Positions 11,172 to 24,470 of a DNA stretch of 64,000 nucleotides are shown here, piece by piece. How positions within the stretch are numbered: the stretch's first letter is position 1; every line of letters starts with the position of its first letter. The stretch is from Isoetes taiwanensis (Eukaryota > Streptophyta > Lycopodiopsida > Isoetales > Isoetaceae), in assembly GCA_021234155.1 (NCBI GenBank), contig JAJEKV010000063.1, forward strand, positions 1,768,947 to 1,832,946, read 5' to 3'. Made by a program: the position numbers and the translations under genes. Below the pieces are notes generated by a model, which searched no databases, was not told the origin of the DNA, and was given only the letters and a program-made list of their open reading frames with translations.

Positions 11172-11920
11172 ATCTTAAAACTTCAAGCATGAACACTCTA
11201 ACATCAACTATATCACAGTGCGAAATGTCCACAACCTGCAGTTAACCACACTTTGTCAATAATGAGTTTGGTTTGTCTGCTACATTTAAGTTGACTTACT
11301 AGATCGGGGCAACAATATATTCACTCTTTTTAAGTACCCCCTCACAAATTTGTGCAAAGCGAACATCTGGTGGGGGCCACATGAATGACCATCGGTTTGA
11401 AGAGGCGTTTCGGAAATTTTCACAACATCGAGGTTGTAAAGCTGAAATTATTGTGTCCAAGCAATTCGGGAACACGCACTCAAAGTTTGTTGTCATTGTG
11501 CCACAACAGCAAAATGCAATGAGCAAGCACTAACCTCTCAATATATGCTTACGCCATGCAAGCCCGAGCTATCGAAGTGATATATCCTGGTTTATATCTG
11601 CATGCGAGACACGCGTGGCTTACAATCGAAAACGAGGTCGGTGATGTCCATCACAAGCGAGGCAAAAACATGTGCGGCACTTATCGATTCACATGTTTCC
11701 TTATTGTTTTGTAACTATTTGTGTCCTTGGACAATGTCGAGTGAAAAAGAGGGTCAAAGAAATGAAAGGGATGGCTCATTCCTTAGAGAATCAAGTAGTA
11801 TTCCATGTATCTACAAACATATGCATATCATCTGGCACAATCCTGATGATCACAAATCAGATGAAAGTATCACCTTGAGAAGAGGAGGATCAATTGATCA
11901 TTGAACCACTGCGTATCAGC
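11172..11920 (-). pseudogene. Ulp1-like (C48) cysteine protease region of gene B
   Basis: On the minus strand the region shows WFNDQLILLF near 11900, resembling the W-L-N-D motif that opens Ulp1 domains. Near 11390 it shows PLQTDGHSCGPHQMFALHKF, with the Gln of the oxyanion hole and the catalytic Cys in the QxxxxxCG arrangement. A GTAAGT donor follows and an acceptor CTGCAG at about 11240 leads to VDISHCDIVDVRVFMLEVLR. The catalytic His segment is not clear and frames are interrupted. Ulp1-like proteases cleave SUMO-type modifiers and are known passengers of plant CACTA and Mutator-like transposons. Finding one beside a transposase gene supports the mobile-element reading. Confidence 0.55.
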
Positions 11921-12189
11921 TTCCAAAATTTTGATGTCGGTGGAGCTAATCCACGGCGGTTTCAGTTCCACTCGGCACCACTTCCGGATGTGTATTTGGC
12001 TTTAGATAGGGGACTGCGAAGCTCTATCATCTCTAGTTCTAAACACACACGAGAACATTTGCTCACAATCCATTCAAATATTTTAAATTGAAAAAGTACA
12101 ACACATATCATAGATTTTTTTTTACTTATATTGACTTTCAAAGAGTTTTACAAGATTCATTTATGAAAATACTTGTCGAGCATTTTCAT

Positions 12190-12830
12190 GCGATTCTTGT
12201 GACTCTTGAGAATCCCACATGTTCCACATTTGATGTTCCTTCACATAAGTGGCACACTTTTCGCGGCGCGAAGTCCCTCCGACCATGGTTTGAGTTGCTC
12301 CAAAAGGAAATTGGAATCCAACACCGCCTAGGGAGCAAAACTATTTGGACATATCATTTGTGTTAAATTTGGTTGGCGAGAACCCTTATATCTGTTGTCA
12401 TCTATCAACAATGTGTTTGTCACTGGTATCTCCAAAATTTCTGGTACACTTTGGGCCGGATCCTTAAGGAAAATTGGCTTATTAACCACTTTTAATTTTG
12501 TGTTGGTGCGGTCATCGATTCCAAATAAAAAAAAATCGCCCTTATATTCTGCAGCAACTTTCGTCAACAAGTCAACATTACTCTTAGCCATCTTTGGACC
12601 ACAATGCAATCTCAAATTTTGAAAAACACCATTCTAAGAACTCTTGAAATCCAGGCCTGGAAACTGCGAACTTTTGATGGTTCAATTTCTGGATGGTCAC
12701 TTCTGGCTCGGCCGATGCAGGGATCCTCTCTTTCAAGTCATAAAACTTGCCTAAAACCCCATTAAAATCCAGAACAATGAGAATTTCAGTTAACCTCTCG
12801 GTTTTTGTTGGTTGAGGTTAGCAGTCTGCA
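12190..12830 (-). pseudogene. FCP1/NIF-type HAD phosphatase-like domain of gene B
   Basis: Minus-strand reading gives ILIVLDFNGVLGK (DxDx-type motif I, here D-F-N), VSRPGFQEFLEWCFSKFEIA followed by LWS, then KPIFLKD and NTLLIDDNRYKGSRQPN. The last resembles the NTLLVDDSPYKALLNP block of plant FCP1-homology proteins, and a PWSEGLRAAKSV tail follows. These proteins are Asp-based serine phosphatases of the HAD fold. Here the second motif-I Asp is Asn, as in several plant FCP1-like proteins, so activity is uncertain. One stop and frame changes interrupt it. Confidence 0.65.
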
Positions 12831-13444
12831 TCTTGTCCAGGATCCGGGGTTTCTTTGTCAACTTCATCACCTGCATCCGCATTTGGCTCATATTCAGCAC
12901 CAAAACTTTTTTTCTGGTGAAGGACCCCGTACAGAATGAATCTCAAGGGAATTAATTTCCCCCTTTAAATCAGATGCACTAGGAATTTCTTCGTGATGGC
13001 TTCCAGTTGCAGTAGCATTTATCTCTGCAACATAATTGAAATGAGGAAGACCACATAAAAATACAAAAAACTAAATCATGTATACTTGATACGACTGCAT
13101 TCAGTTGACTATCCAAATTTCGTTTTGGAGTCTCCACGCCGTCAGAGCAGCTGGGATTGACTTAGGAGTATCAAATGGGGTGAATTCTAGGTACAACCGG
13201 GAGGTATCTTGCAGTCTCATAACTGATCGAGGCGTGGATAACTGTTGGATATCCTTGGTCTCAAATTTCTGCAATTCTGCAAACACTAAGTCAGTAGACC
13301 TGTGACAACATCAGTAAACATTAGTTAAGGCACTTGTTTGCAGCGAATCTATATTGTTTGCAGCGAACAATATCAAGCCTGGTGAGTTGACAACCATTCA
13401 AGAGGGTCACGCACCAGGCTTTTTACTCTCTTTTCGATGTTCCT

Positions 13445-14029
13445 TGTTTGGGGTCTGGGTTCGGGAACTCCTGGAAGACAGCCCTCTGTGAGGACCCGTG
13501 GATCTAACAGGAGAGTCCGGGGGACTATGTCACGCGGGATTTGCTGAAAGAGAAGAAAAAGAAGAGAACAGAACAAATGAGAGAAAGATGATAAGCTTCC
13601 TTGATATCAATGATGAAAATACATGAGCTCTCGCAATAGAGAGAAAACTGAAAGGAGACAAGACTCAAAACTCATCTAAAAAACTTGTGAGCTAACTCTA
13701 CTCATATATATAGTACAATGGCCTTGGGCCCAATATAGACACTCGATGGTGATCTGGGTTGGAGCTCACGGAAGGAGGCCGATTTGAGGAATGTTGGCGG
13801 TGCCTCTTGAAGTGCCTAGAATCACTTGTTGGCCGACGCGGGCGGTGGCGGGCCGTCACTTACTTGGCGGCGCCTCTTGTTAACGACCAAAGGCTTTATT
13901 TGCGTGGCTTCTTTGCTTAGTCTTCGCGGAGGCTTGGATGTCGACCCGTGGTTGGCCGAGGATCTTTGAGCTTGACCTGGTGCGGCGTATGCATGAATAG
14001 TCACATGCGGGGAGGCCGCGGGACTAACA
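13445..14029 (-). repeat. 3' LTR of the gypsy fossil
   Basis: 585 bp, homologous end to end with 23880-24456. It is bordered at 14030-14040 by a polypurine tract (TTTGGGGGGGAG on the minus strand) immediately before TGTTAG. Confidence 0.9.
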
Positions 14030-14059
14030 CTCCCCCCCAAAGCGACACTTTCGAGTGAA

Positions 14060-17000
14060 GAAAAAAGGAGGAAGCGTTTGGGCGGGGAAGCCATCGATCG
14101 AAAAGTGATCCTCCGGGGAGTGAGGGCGGGCACCATTATGGTGCTTGGCTGATGAGATCTTGGCGTGATTGAAGAGCTTGAGGTGTGTTTTGGCCAAAGG
14201 CAGGATCAGCATCAATAAGAAAAGCGAGGCGTACCATGTCTTCAAGTGCGGCGTGGGCGTACGAAGAAATGTACGACACTCCATGAGGAGAGAGCAGTCC
14301 GAAGGCCAAAGGCACCGACGGCATTTGGATTGCGATGAAAAATGGGGCGCTGCCGATTTAAGGAGCTTAGCAAAATGCATTTGAGGGCAGCGCAAAATCC
14401 TGCTTGAAGATGGGCGGAAGGATCGGGGTGAGGTGGAGGCGTTACGCAAGAAGGTGTTGAGACCATGAAGCGCATCCGCGGGCTATTTGCCAACCACGCT
14501 CATTAGCAATGTAGATCAATTGGTGGTGTTGTCGAGTAGCACCTTCTTCCCAATGTGATCGGCCGAACAAAGCGTGGATCCCAGGAGATCCGTCGAGATC
14601 GAGGTGGTGTCCGGCTGCATGACCATCCATGACCTTGGTCCAAAAAGGAAGGCGCCAATCGAAGTCGGGGAACACGGGGCGTGGAGGTGCATGAGGAAGC
14701 ATAGGGAGAAGGAACCATGCGTGGGCGTGGGTTGGCGATCTCCACTGATTGGCCGACAAGATCGGATCAAGTGCGACACCAGCGATCCCAAAGAAGCAGA
14801 GTTTGAGAGTTGGCAGGGGAGGGCTATCCCATCCGTGGGGACCGTCTTGCTATCCAACAGAGCCTGTAACTGATTGTAACCAGCGAGGTGCTGCATATAG
14901 ACTTGGGCATAGGGAAGATCTTCGGGATGTCCTAGATACTTCCTTATTTGTTGCAGCGCTTCCGCTTGCCAGAGAGATAAATGATTGGCAAGCTCAGGCA
15001 TGTACTCCTGATGAAAAGTTTGGGTCTGAGCAGGATCCGCAAGATATGGATTGTTATCCTGAAGCACCCATTGCGCAGTGGGGTCACCCTGAAAAAGCTG
15101 GCGTGGCCCATTGCCAAAGTTTTCCTGTGTATCACCCAGATAGAAATCATGAAAGATATAAGCCATGGGCTGAACCACGCGGAAAGTGAGAAAGTCTGGA
15201 TCGGCACAGTGTATGAGATCAAAGACAACAAGGGCACAGCACAACCCTTTGTCTTCAATGGAGAGTTCGGCCAAATCAGAGAAAAATCAGCAACGCCGGT
15301 GGGATATCCACGGGGCCATCACCGTGCCACTTTGAAAGGAAGAGGTGGCGTCGAGCAACCACATAATCATGATAGCGGGGAGGGAGGGAAGTCCACCGGC
15401 ATTGCGTGAAGAATTGAAGTCACGGGCGTCAAGTTTGGCTTGAGCCTCACCGCCAGAATCGAATAACTTTTGCGGTTGTTGTTCGAGATCACGGATCCGA
15501 TTGTCCCTTTCGAGTAGCAGGCGTGGTAGTCCACGGACCCGTTCGAGAAGGATTGACCTGGGAGGAAGATTTCCCGGTGTATTGAGGCGAAGCGGCAATC
15601 TCCAGCGTCATCTAATATTTTACATTTTACGCACCTCGGTAGGCTGATCTTGAAGAGAGGTGAGTGAGAGGAGGTGTAGAAAAGCTGAGCCGTCAAAGGA
15701 GGCGACTTGAGCGTCGGGCTGAAAGATTTTGAACTTGAGTGCTGAAATTTTCACCACGATTCAGTACAAGGCATTGAGTTTAGCAATATCTTAGATCCTT
15801 GGTATTTTCTCGGGAAGCTGACTTTGGACTTGTTGTGCTCCAATAGAGTCTGAATTTGGATTTGGGCTGAGCCCGCTTGATCTGCGAGTTGGCTGACTTG
15901 AGCTTGTGTACTCTTGAGATCGCATGAGCACGTAAGAGAGCTTCATGCTTGTCTTGAAGTTTGGCCTCAAAGTTGCAACAGGCGATTGCGGCTTGAAGGT
16001 CTTGGTGTCTGCGATCGGAGGCCTCGAGTGCCCGTTGAACCCGCTCATAAGAGCGTCTTGGGATTCTGTAACTTAAGAGCAGCGGCAGGCATCCTGGCGA
16101 TCTTGATACAACAAGCGGCGAGGGTGTTGTGGTGGTGGAACTGGGCTGTTGCCTGGTTTGGGAGGTTTGGGAAAAATGGTGTGAAGTGGATGGTGTAGCG
16201 GAGGAAGAGGCGGTGACATGAGTGTATTTGTGGTCATGACCGAGGGGGAAGATGGGCGTGATGTGCCAACTTGGTGATTGATTGGAAGGGAGCGGCCCGA
16301 GTGGAATTATGAGAATTTGGTGGTGTGGGAGGAAGTAATGGCGGATGAGGGCTTGAAAGTGCCCTCCCGCGTAAACTCGAGAAATGGAAGTGGTACAGAA
16401 GGCGGTCCATTTCTTGGAGAAAACGATAGAACATCATTTGGGGCCAATCTATGTGGTGTTTGGGTGTGTAGCGATGAGGACCAGGTTGTAGAAAGGCTTA
16501 TTGATATGGGTGTTCTTGATAGAATACCCAAGGAATTTCCGCATACAAAAATTTAACAAAGGTCTCGTGAGGCTTGTCGATATTGGTCGGGGCGATGGAC
16601 ATTGGCATGATAGCGAGGTGCACCAAACTCTGTGACATCAATATCCTGTATAGCAGACCATGATACACAAGGAGTGTGCAAGGGAATATGAAATACCTCA
16701 GAAATCAAATGTTGAGTCAATGAAATAGTGGTGCCATCGACCACAGTGGTGTAACCTTGCGGGCTGTTAACAATATTGGCGATGAACTGCTGCAACTGGG
16801 CAGGATTTGGAGCCGGAAGTTCCATTTGAGAGAATTCGTAAAGCTGGTGTCGTTCAGCGACTTCTTTACTGGGGCCAACAAGGGCTTCACGGAAAGTGGG
16901 CGTCAAGAAGGATACAGATGCAAAAAGGGCCGGATCCTTGGGAGCAGTAGCTTGAAGTGTAGAAAATCTTGGGGCAGCCATGGGAATGATTCTGAGAGCG

Positions 17001-17800
17001 AAAGAGATGCCAAAGGCGGAAGGCGAAAAGTCGAAACACGAGGAGGATGAAGGCGGAGAGGAACGAAAAAGGTTTGTTTTAGGGCGCAACCTGGGGGCTT
17101 AAGAGGTATGAAGAGTTGAAAGCGGGGAACCGATTGATGATGCAGTGTCAAAAGATGCGAAGAAGGGGATTGAGAGGCAAAAATTTGGCTAAGTCCCCAA
17201 AAACGTAAGGGAGAAGCAATGAACGGTGAGGATGAGACGTGAAAGAAAGATCGGATGTGACAGATGGCAAAGGACATCCATTAATGTTAACCAGGCGTGG
17301 AAAGAAGGAATGGCATTCAATCGCCGGGCAACTCGAAGTGGGATATCATTAAAAGGAATGTGTCGGAAGGTACCATGGCTAGATATGCGGCGGAGAACGA
17401 TTCTCCTTTTAGAAACGACCTTGCATTGCAAACACGTTGGCGATTTGTGTGATTGGTCCACGTCGACAAAGGAGGTCCTCGATTGGCTATATAAGGCGAA
17501 CCGAGAAACGAAGGCATCCGATGGCGCTTCGGTATGGCTGCTGGCGGCTTGAACGAAGATTGCACCATGCCCACTAAGCGTCGGAGTGGATCACTTGTAA
17601 GATGAATTGTGCGGATCTCTGGGCTGCCACAACCGCGGGCATTCGTGATGGACGGCTGGTGTCTTGGGATGGCTGAACATCCCACCAAGACCAGCGGGAT
17701 GGAGGTGGTTACGCGACGCGCTTGGGATCCAGGAGCGGAACCTCTACCATCTCCTCGCATCACCTGCGCTCCGAACCCAGGAGTAGAGGGTTTTTCCTCT
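14060..17800 (-). other. Extra sense-strand open-frame region between integrase and 3' LTR
   Basis: About 3.7 kb, with sense open frames of 252 residues (15274-14516, starting MAELSIEDKGLCC) and 178 residues (17089-16553, starting MRPKTNLFRSSPP and containing SFLTPTFREALVGPSKEVAE). Some plant gypsy lineages carry an additional ORF at this position. No membrane-protein or other named domain is recognised. Confidence 0.5.
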
Positions 17801-17979
17801 TAGGACTTAGTAGATAGGGCTCGAGCCCGTTTTTGTATATATAGGCGGTGCCCATAAGCGAAATAAATTTGGGGCTGCGCCCACATTTTGTAAAAAAAAT
17901 CTCCACTATAATATAATCTACACGCCTTTCTAGTCACTTTACGTGGTGTTTGATTCTTGAGCTGTCTACGTGTTGGGAT

Positions 17980-20900
17980 GTTCACTTTACGTTTGGATGA
18001 AATGCTTTGAGGCGAAAACCATTAACTAATGTAGGTAATGGAGTGCCATCTAATTTAATTGTGAGTTGGAAAACACTTGGTCTAACCACTTGAACAATTT
18101 GATAAGGGCCAAGCCAAGCGAAACTTGAGTTTACAGGAAAATTTTTGTACACGGAATCATAAAGAAGAACCAAATCTCCTTCTTTGAATGTTTTTGTCTT
18201 CAAGCGTTTGTCATGTAAAGATTTTTGCAAGCTGTTGTCCATGAAGAACACGAATATAAGCATCCCTTGAAGTTCATCCAACTGTTCTAATTGATAGACC
18301 CGTTCTTTGAGAGCATTTGGTGGATTATGAGCGTGCTTTGAAAAAGGAGTGTTGGAAGGATATATTCAAATGGCATGAGAGCTTCACGACCATAAACCAA
18401 TTTAAAAGGAGTGTGACCCGTAGCAATCTTGAAACAAGTATTGTAGGCCCAAAGAAACGAGGGAAGTTTTATACGCCAATCATGCGGGAAGCGTCACAAA
18501 TTTTCTTGAGAATGGTGACGAGTTTTGTTGGTGCTTTACGCCAACCCATTGCCTTGAGGATAGTAAGGTGTGCTCTTGTGATGATGTATCGGGGAGATAA
18601 TCCGTCGGCTCTTTGATAGTATGATTGATGAAATGAACACCACGGTCAGCGACCAGCTCAGGTGGGGCAGCGAATCGGCGTGATGATTTGTTGATAGAGG
18701 ACTCGCAGGTGCTTTGCGGCGGTGTTGTATGCGGAAGTGCACAAGCTTCCGCCCATTTGGTGGCGTGGTCGGTGAGAACGAGGAATGTATCGAACACGCG
18801 TGTGTATAGAGGATCTATAGGTCCCACAAAGTCCATTCCCATTTCTTTGAAGGGAAGTGGCGTGGCGGCCGGCGTCAAGGGAAGAGCGTCACGGGCGTGG
18901 GGCGCCCCACCCGGCAAAGCGTCACTGCGTCTTGGGCGTGGGCGTGAGCATCTTTAAAGAGCGTGGGCCAATAATACCCGTGAGAAGGATTTTTGCGTGC
19001 GTGGTGTCACCATGAAAATGACCACCACCAGAACCCTTGATGAGCTTCTCGAACAATGTGCGGAACTTCATGAGGTAGAACACGGCGTCGAAGGATGGTG
19101 TCCTTACCCTTTTGTAGAGATGTCCAGGCAACCATGGTGTAGTCCGCGGACCTCTCCGGAGAAATTGATGGCGGCGTGATTGTCGCTTGGGAGAGAGGCG
19201 TCTCATCTTACGGTGGAAGAGCACCCTGAGGAGGATGCTGCTGAAAATCATGAAACCAATGTGGTGTTGCCGTGACTAAAAGAGTTGAGCATCGGGGAAG
19301 GCGTCGAGACCCTGTTGCGGGGGATCATCCGTCGCGGATGCGTGAAAGATAATCCGGAACAACATGAGATTTGCGGCCTTATGAGCGATTTCAAAAGGAG
19401 CAAATTCTTGGAGAAGAAGGACAACGAGCAATGCGGCCCGTGGGCGTGGATTTGTTGATCAAATAGAGAAGTGCTTGGTGGTCCACAAAGAACTTGATTT
19501 GATTTGCCAAAAGGTAATGACGGGCGTTGGACCTGAGAAAATGAGACCCAAAGCTTCACGCTCAGGTGGCGAATAGTTCTTCAGTGAGTAATTGAGTTTT
19601 TTGGCGTAGCGATTTGGTTTATTATTAATGCGCATCATATTCTTGAGAAAGAACAGCTCCAATAGCAAGCGCCGGAGACATCGACATGAGCGTGAAAGGG
19701 CTTGTCCCATTGAGGAGGAACAAGAACCGGTGCACGAGTAAGCAAAAGCTTCATTTGTTGGAAAGCGACTTCAGCTGGGAATTCAAGCCCGGTGGATTAA
19801 ATCACCGTGAGTTTATGAATGGGATGCGCAATGGCTGCCGATCCGGTATGAAGGTGGAGTAATAATTGACCTTTCGGGGAAAGAGCGTGTCTCTTTGATA
19901 TTGGCTGGTGCTTGAGCTTTGAGCACACTGGCGATTTTGGCGAGGGTCGGTGGTGATTCCGCTTTGGCGACAACATGGCCTAACGGAACACGAAGTGGCT
20001 TAAAAGGTGCATTTTCGGGATTGAGACTAATGCTTAGGACTCATCACATTTCTGGAAGGCGAGTTCCAATTTATCCAAATGGTCAGCCATGGGCTGTAGG
20101 CGGAGAAGTCATCTTGAAAAATTTGCAAGAAGGGATTTTCCTTCATGAAATCATGAAAAGCGAGAGCATGATTCGTTGAAATGTTGAAGGAGAGTTGGAT
20201 AATCCAAAAGGAACCACCTTGTAGGCAAAAGTGCCCCACGGGTGGTGAAAGTGGTCTTGAGTTGATCAGATTCTTTGATGGAGATCGATTGTAGCGGAAA
20301 AACCATCCATAAAGGAGTACATCTCATGTCCGACCACTTCTTCGGAACTTGGTGCGTGAAGGGAAGTGGAAAATGATCACTTCCGTGGCACGATTGAGTT
20401 TCAGATAGTCTACACGGGCCGAATCTTACCATTGTGCTTAAGGGCAATGGCGATAGGGCTCACCCATTGAATGTTTGACCTCATAGATCAAACTGCGGCA
20501 AAGGAGTTTGTCAATTTCGCCTTGGCCGCGATCCGCGGTAGTCGGGTTGAGCACATCTTGTCGTTGCTACAGCGGTCGTGCATCGATTTGGTAGGAATGG
20601 TGAGTTCCCCAAGCTTTTGTTGATTCCCGAAGATCTTTGTAACTCCGGTGAAAATGTGTTTGAATTTTTTGAGCAGTGGCGGCCACTGATTACGATAAGG
20701 AGCCGAAAGGTTTGCGGACAATGCTTTGAGACGGGTTGATTGTTGCCAACATCCACAATCTCGACTTCGAGTGCGAATATGGGGTATGACTTGGTATCAC
20801 GGACAATGTGTGCGGGAGGTTGGAGCATAACAGGATCGTGGCACTGCGTGGTGAAAAAAGAGGTTGCTTTCGGTTTCATCTAGCGGTGGTTGCTTCATGG

Positions 20901-21600
20901 CGGCGTGTCAAAGCAGGAGTTGCAGGAGTGTCGACATCCGAAAAGTGATCAGCGTTGGATTCGATTGCAAGGAGCCGGGTAGGGGTCAAGCAAGGCAGCC
21001 GGCTGGTCACGATCAAGAGTCATTTCTCCCCAAGGATCGGCATATTGGGGTAGGATGATAGAAGCGCACAGCGCAGGTGGAGCCTGAACTTGATAAATAT
21101 CCCGAGCTTCTTGAGGAGAATCGATTAATCACGAGAGAGAGGGTTCGCATTGTCAATGAAATGATCCACTTTGTTTGCAAGTCCATGGTGGCATTGAGAT
21201 GACCATCTGTGATGACTAAGCGGTCCGTGGCCCGATAATGGATACTCTTTGCCCTGGCGGAGAAAAGGTCGCCTACCAGCATTTCATAGTCACACGGATC
21301 TTCGCCTGACTTTCCACACTCCAAATTCCATGGGAAGCGGAGATCACCTATGTTGATGTGAAGAATAGGTGTGGCGCCTTGAGGTCGCGTGATATGGCCA
21401 TTAGCCAATTTGATGTCATATGGGGCCACGAAAGAGTTGTGTGATGCCCATTTGTTGGCGGAGTTTATCCGTGATGAGATTGACCGCACTACCTCCATCG
21501 ATTTGAACATGGTTGACTTTCGATTTCCACCGTGGCATGTAGAGTGGGTGTAGAGGTAAATACGGCCCCAACTAAAAGCGGTTGGGAGTGGTAAGCTGGT
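17980..21600 (-). pseudogene. pol region (protease, RT, RNase H, integrase) of the gypsy fossil
   Basis: In order on the minus strand: a retropepsin-like stretch (about 21.5-21.0 kb, with DIKLANGHITRPQGATPILH), RT (about 20.8-19.9 kb), RNase H (about 19.75-19.3 kb), integrase core with MGMDFVGPIDP and DHATKWAEACALP (about 18.9-18.5 kb), and an integrase C-terminal domain (GDLVLLYDSVY, WLGPYQIVQVV; 18.28-17.98 kb). The domain order assigns it to Ty3/gypsy. Decayed. Confidence 0.85.
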
Positions 21601-21899
21601 CCTTGAGAGCGGGGAGTTTTAAAATAGTTGCCAAGCTTAAAGGAATTTTGATCTTGGCAAGCTCCTCTTGGAGTTCGAGAGGTACATGAGAAAAAGGATC
21701 TGCTTTGGTTCCACCAGTGCGGGGAGTCGTGGCGGGGAAGCGGCAACTTCTTTGAGTAAGTCAACCTGGGCTGCAATATTGGGATATGTCCGAGGCGTGG
21801 AGGTTGAGATGTTGAAGGGTATCTTGTCTTTGTTGAGCTCTAGTGGTGGCATGAACATTGGCCAATGTGCGGCCTTTGGCTTGCATGAGATTCAAAATG

Positions 21900-23750
21900 C
21901 TTTGGCGAACTTTGGGCATGACATTTGGCATGAGCTTTTCCAAGTCGGTGCAAAGTGAACCTTTTTTTTCGTCCCTCATGAGGAATGGTGTCAACCGCAA
22001 AGGCAAAGGTTGCGTGTCTTTCCGAATAATAGTCAAGGGGCGTGATGCCTTGGTCCGGCGTGAAACTAGACCAACCCAATTTGACTATGACGGGAGGATT
22101 AAGTGCTTGAAAAATTTCCTCTTGGGCTTGTTGATCCGGTGAGGTTGATTCTTTGGAGCTGGTTGATAGCGTGATTCGAGGCTCTTTGGGGCTTCTTAAG
22201 AACTGGTCAGCGGGCCTTGTTTGCCATTCGCGCAAGCCGAGTTGGTAAGCCCGTGAGGCGGACTGATGTGGTCCGATTTGTGCGTGAAGGCGGACTGAAC
22301 TTGTGGAAGTTGAGGACACCGTGGTGGTGGTATGACCCCATTCTTGGCAAAGTGATAACACCGAGCTTTAGAAGGATCAAAAGGAGGGCGTTGGTTGGAT
22401 CCCCTTGGTTGGTCATTCTGCGATAAAGTTGCGTGGGCTGCACCTGAAGAGGTGGCTGCTGATAGTGCGATTGTGGCTGAGGTGTGGTTTGTACTTGATA
22501 AACCATTTTGTTGCGGAACGGTGTGGGATGAGTGCGAGTGCACTCTTCCGTGGCATGATTGCACATGTTGCATCGCTTGCAATGAGGCGGGCCATTGGTG
22601 GAGTTGCACTCATTGGCCAAATGGCCTTGATATTTGCAAATATGGCACCAGATTTGACTGCGCTGTGGATTAGCGTGTTGAGGCTGAACAGCCGTTTGTG
22701 GAACCATGACGGGTGGAATGAACGGGAGCTCTTGAAGAGCCACGCCTCGGGAGGAAACATTGACGGAGTGATTGACAAGGTCGATAGCCTGCTCCAAAGT
22801 TTTGGGCCTTGGTATTGATCATGAGTCGAATAGCGGGGAGGAAGTCCTTGGAGAAACCGGACCAAAATCGGCTCGTGTAGGGTACTCCTTGAGCTTACTT
22901 AGCGAGAATGTGAAGTCGATCCCATAAAATCCCCGGCACTCTCGTGGGCTCTTGTTGAAGTTCATTGAGTTGCTTGAGATGAAGTTGATCATCATCCGTG
23001 GTCCCGTAATGAGACAGAAAAAGCGGTCGCATTTCAGACCAGATCTTGTTTCCAATGGCTTTTGTTGGACATGAGCCATTGATGAGGAGAGCCACGCGAT
23101 TGTGGTGGAAAAGATGTGGAATTTCGGTTGAGGTTGCGCGTGACCATTTAGGACAGCTAGAGCCTCAAATTCTTCCATGTGGGCCCGAGCACTTTGGTCT
23201 AACGGTTTGCCTTTCGTGTTCTTAGAAGGTGGGATAAGTCGATTTTAGAGTCCGAAAGGTAGATGTGAAAGTCTTTGGGCTGGACAGAACAGGATAGTGA
23301 GGATATTGAGGTTGAGGTGGATGTGGCATTGTGCCCGGCGGACCTCGATGAAGGGGTGATCGCGATTGAGAAACCGAAGTAGCCGAGCATTGGTTTTGAG
23401 ATCCGTAAGGTTTAAATGAGGGAAGAGTCGTGGGGAACGAGGGAAAGGATATATTCCCCGGTATAAAAGGAGACATGTGGACAGCCGTGCCCACCCGGGG
23501 AGATGATGGTTCTTGAAGGAAGAGGCGTATGGCCCCGAAGAATGATGGATGTAGGCATGTTCAGGGGTGTGTGAAAATCTTGTTGAGAAGGTTGAGGCGG
23601 ATAAGGCTCCCGATAGTGATGAGGGGACCGAGGTTGTGAGCAATGTTTTGCACGCTTTGGGGGGAATGGGGGCGAGGCCCCGACACGAGGGGTGGGGTGG
23701 CGGATCGAGCCCTCGGCCAAGATGGCCTCTATGTCATAAGCAGATCCATA
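21900..23750 (-). pseudogene. gag region of the gypsy fossil
   Basis: The region contains a tandem zinc-knuckle segment at about 22585-22700 (CHICKYQGHLANEC, then CKRCNMCNHATEEC), typical of nucleocapsid. The upstream part is Pro/Gln/His-rich, as in plant gypsy gag. Decayed. Confidence 0.75.
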
Positions 23751-23879
23751 CATGTCGAAACGGTTTCCGACGCCGATGGCGCCTCAAAGCGAGATGTTCT
23801 TCGGGGCGTGAAATTACTTTTGGAACATGGCGACGTATGAAGAATGTAGGAGAAAATCAGACCCGGCCGGCGGCGGCGG

Positions 23880-24456
23880 TGTTTTGGGGTGCGGGTTGGG
23901 AACTCTGGAAGACGACCCCTGTGAGGACCCGTGGATCTAACGGGGAGAGTCCAGGGGACTATGTCACGCGGGATTTCTTTGAAAAGAAGAAAAAGAAGAG
24001 AACAGAGAACAAAATGAGAGAAAGATGATAAGCTTCCTTGATATCAATGATGAAAATACATGAGCTCTAATAGAGAGAAAACCTGAAAGGAGACAAGACT
24101 CAAAACTCATCTAAAAACTTGTGAGCTAACTCTACTCATATATATAGTACAATGGCCTTGGGCCCAATATAGACACTGGTGATCTCGGTGCCGACTCACG
24201 GAAGGAGGCCGATTCTTGAGGAATGTTGGCGGTGCCTCTTGAAGTGCCTAGAATCACTTGGCCTTGGGCGGTGGCGGGCCGTCCACTTGTGCAGCGCGGC
24301 GCCTCTTGTTGATGACCAAAGGCTTTGGTTGCGTGGCTCTTTGCTTAGTCTTCGCGGGAGGCTTGGATGTCGACCCGTGGTTGGCCGAGGATCTTTGAGC
24401 TTGACACAGTGCGGCGTATGCATGAATAGTCCCGTACGGGGAGGCACAGACTAACA
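23880..24456 (-). repeat. 5' LTR of the gypsy fossil
   Basis: 577 bp, with the other copy at 13445-14029. It contains a TATATATA box near 24140 and an AATACATGAGCTC block. Read on the minus strand, it starts TGTTAGTCTG and ends CCCCAAAACA. A primer site just inside was not identified with certainty. Confidence 0.9.
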
Positions 24457-24470
24457 TTCTGTTTTATATA

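Larger units (their letters stand above)
13445..24456 (-). mobile_element. Ty3/gypsy LTR retrotransposon fossil (11.0 kb) nested in gene B
   Basis: Two direct LTRs of 577-585 bp flank an internal region read on the minus strand in the order gag, protease, RT/RNase H, integrase. That order is the Ty3/gypsy arrangement. An additional open-frame region lies between integrase and the 3' LTR. LTRs begin TGTTAGT and end in CA, and a G-rich polypurine tract adjoins the 3' LTR. The element is broken in many places. The LTR pair differs by numerous substitutions and small gaps (by eye roughly a tenth of positions), so the insertion is old. No clean 5-bp target duplication is seen. Confidence 0.9.

Noticed and set aside
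23567-24028. 153-residue plus-strand frame across the gypsy 5' LTR
   Set aside because: Lies opposite the gag start and LTR of the minus-strand element. No independent evidence of a gene.
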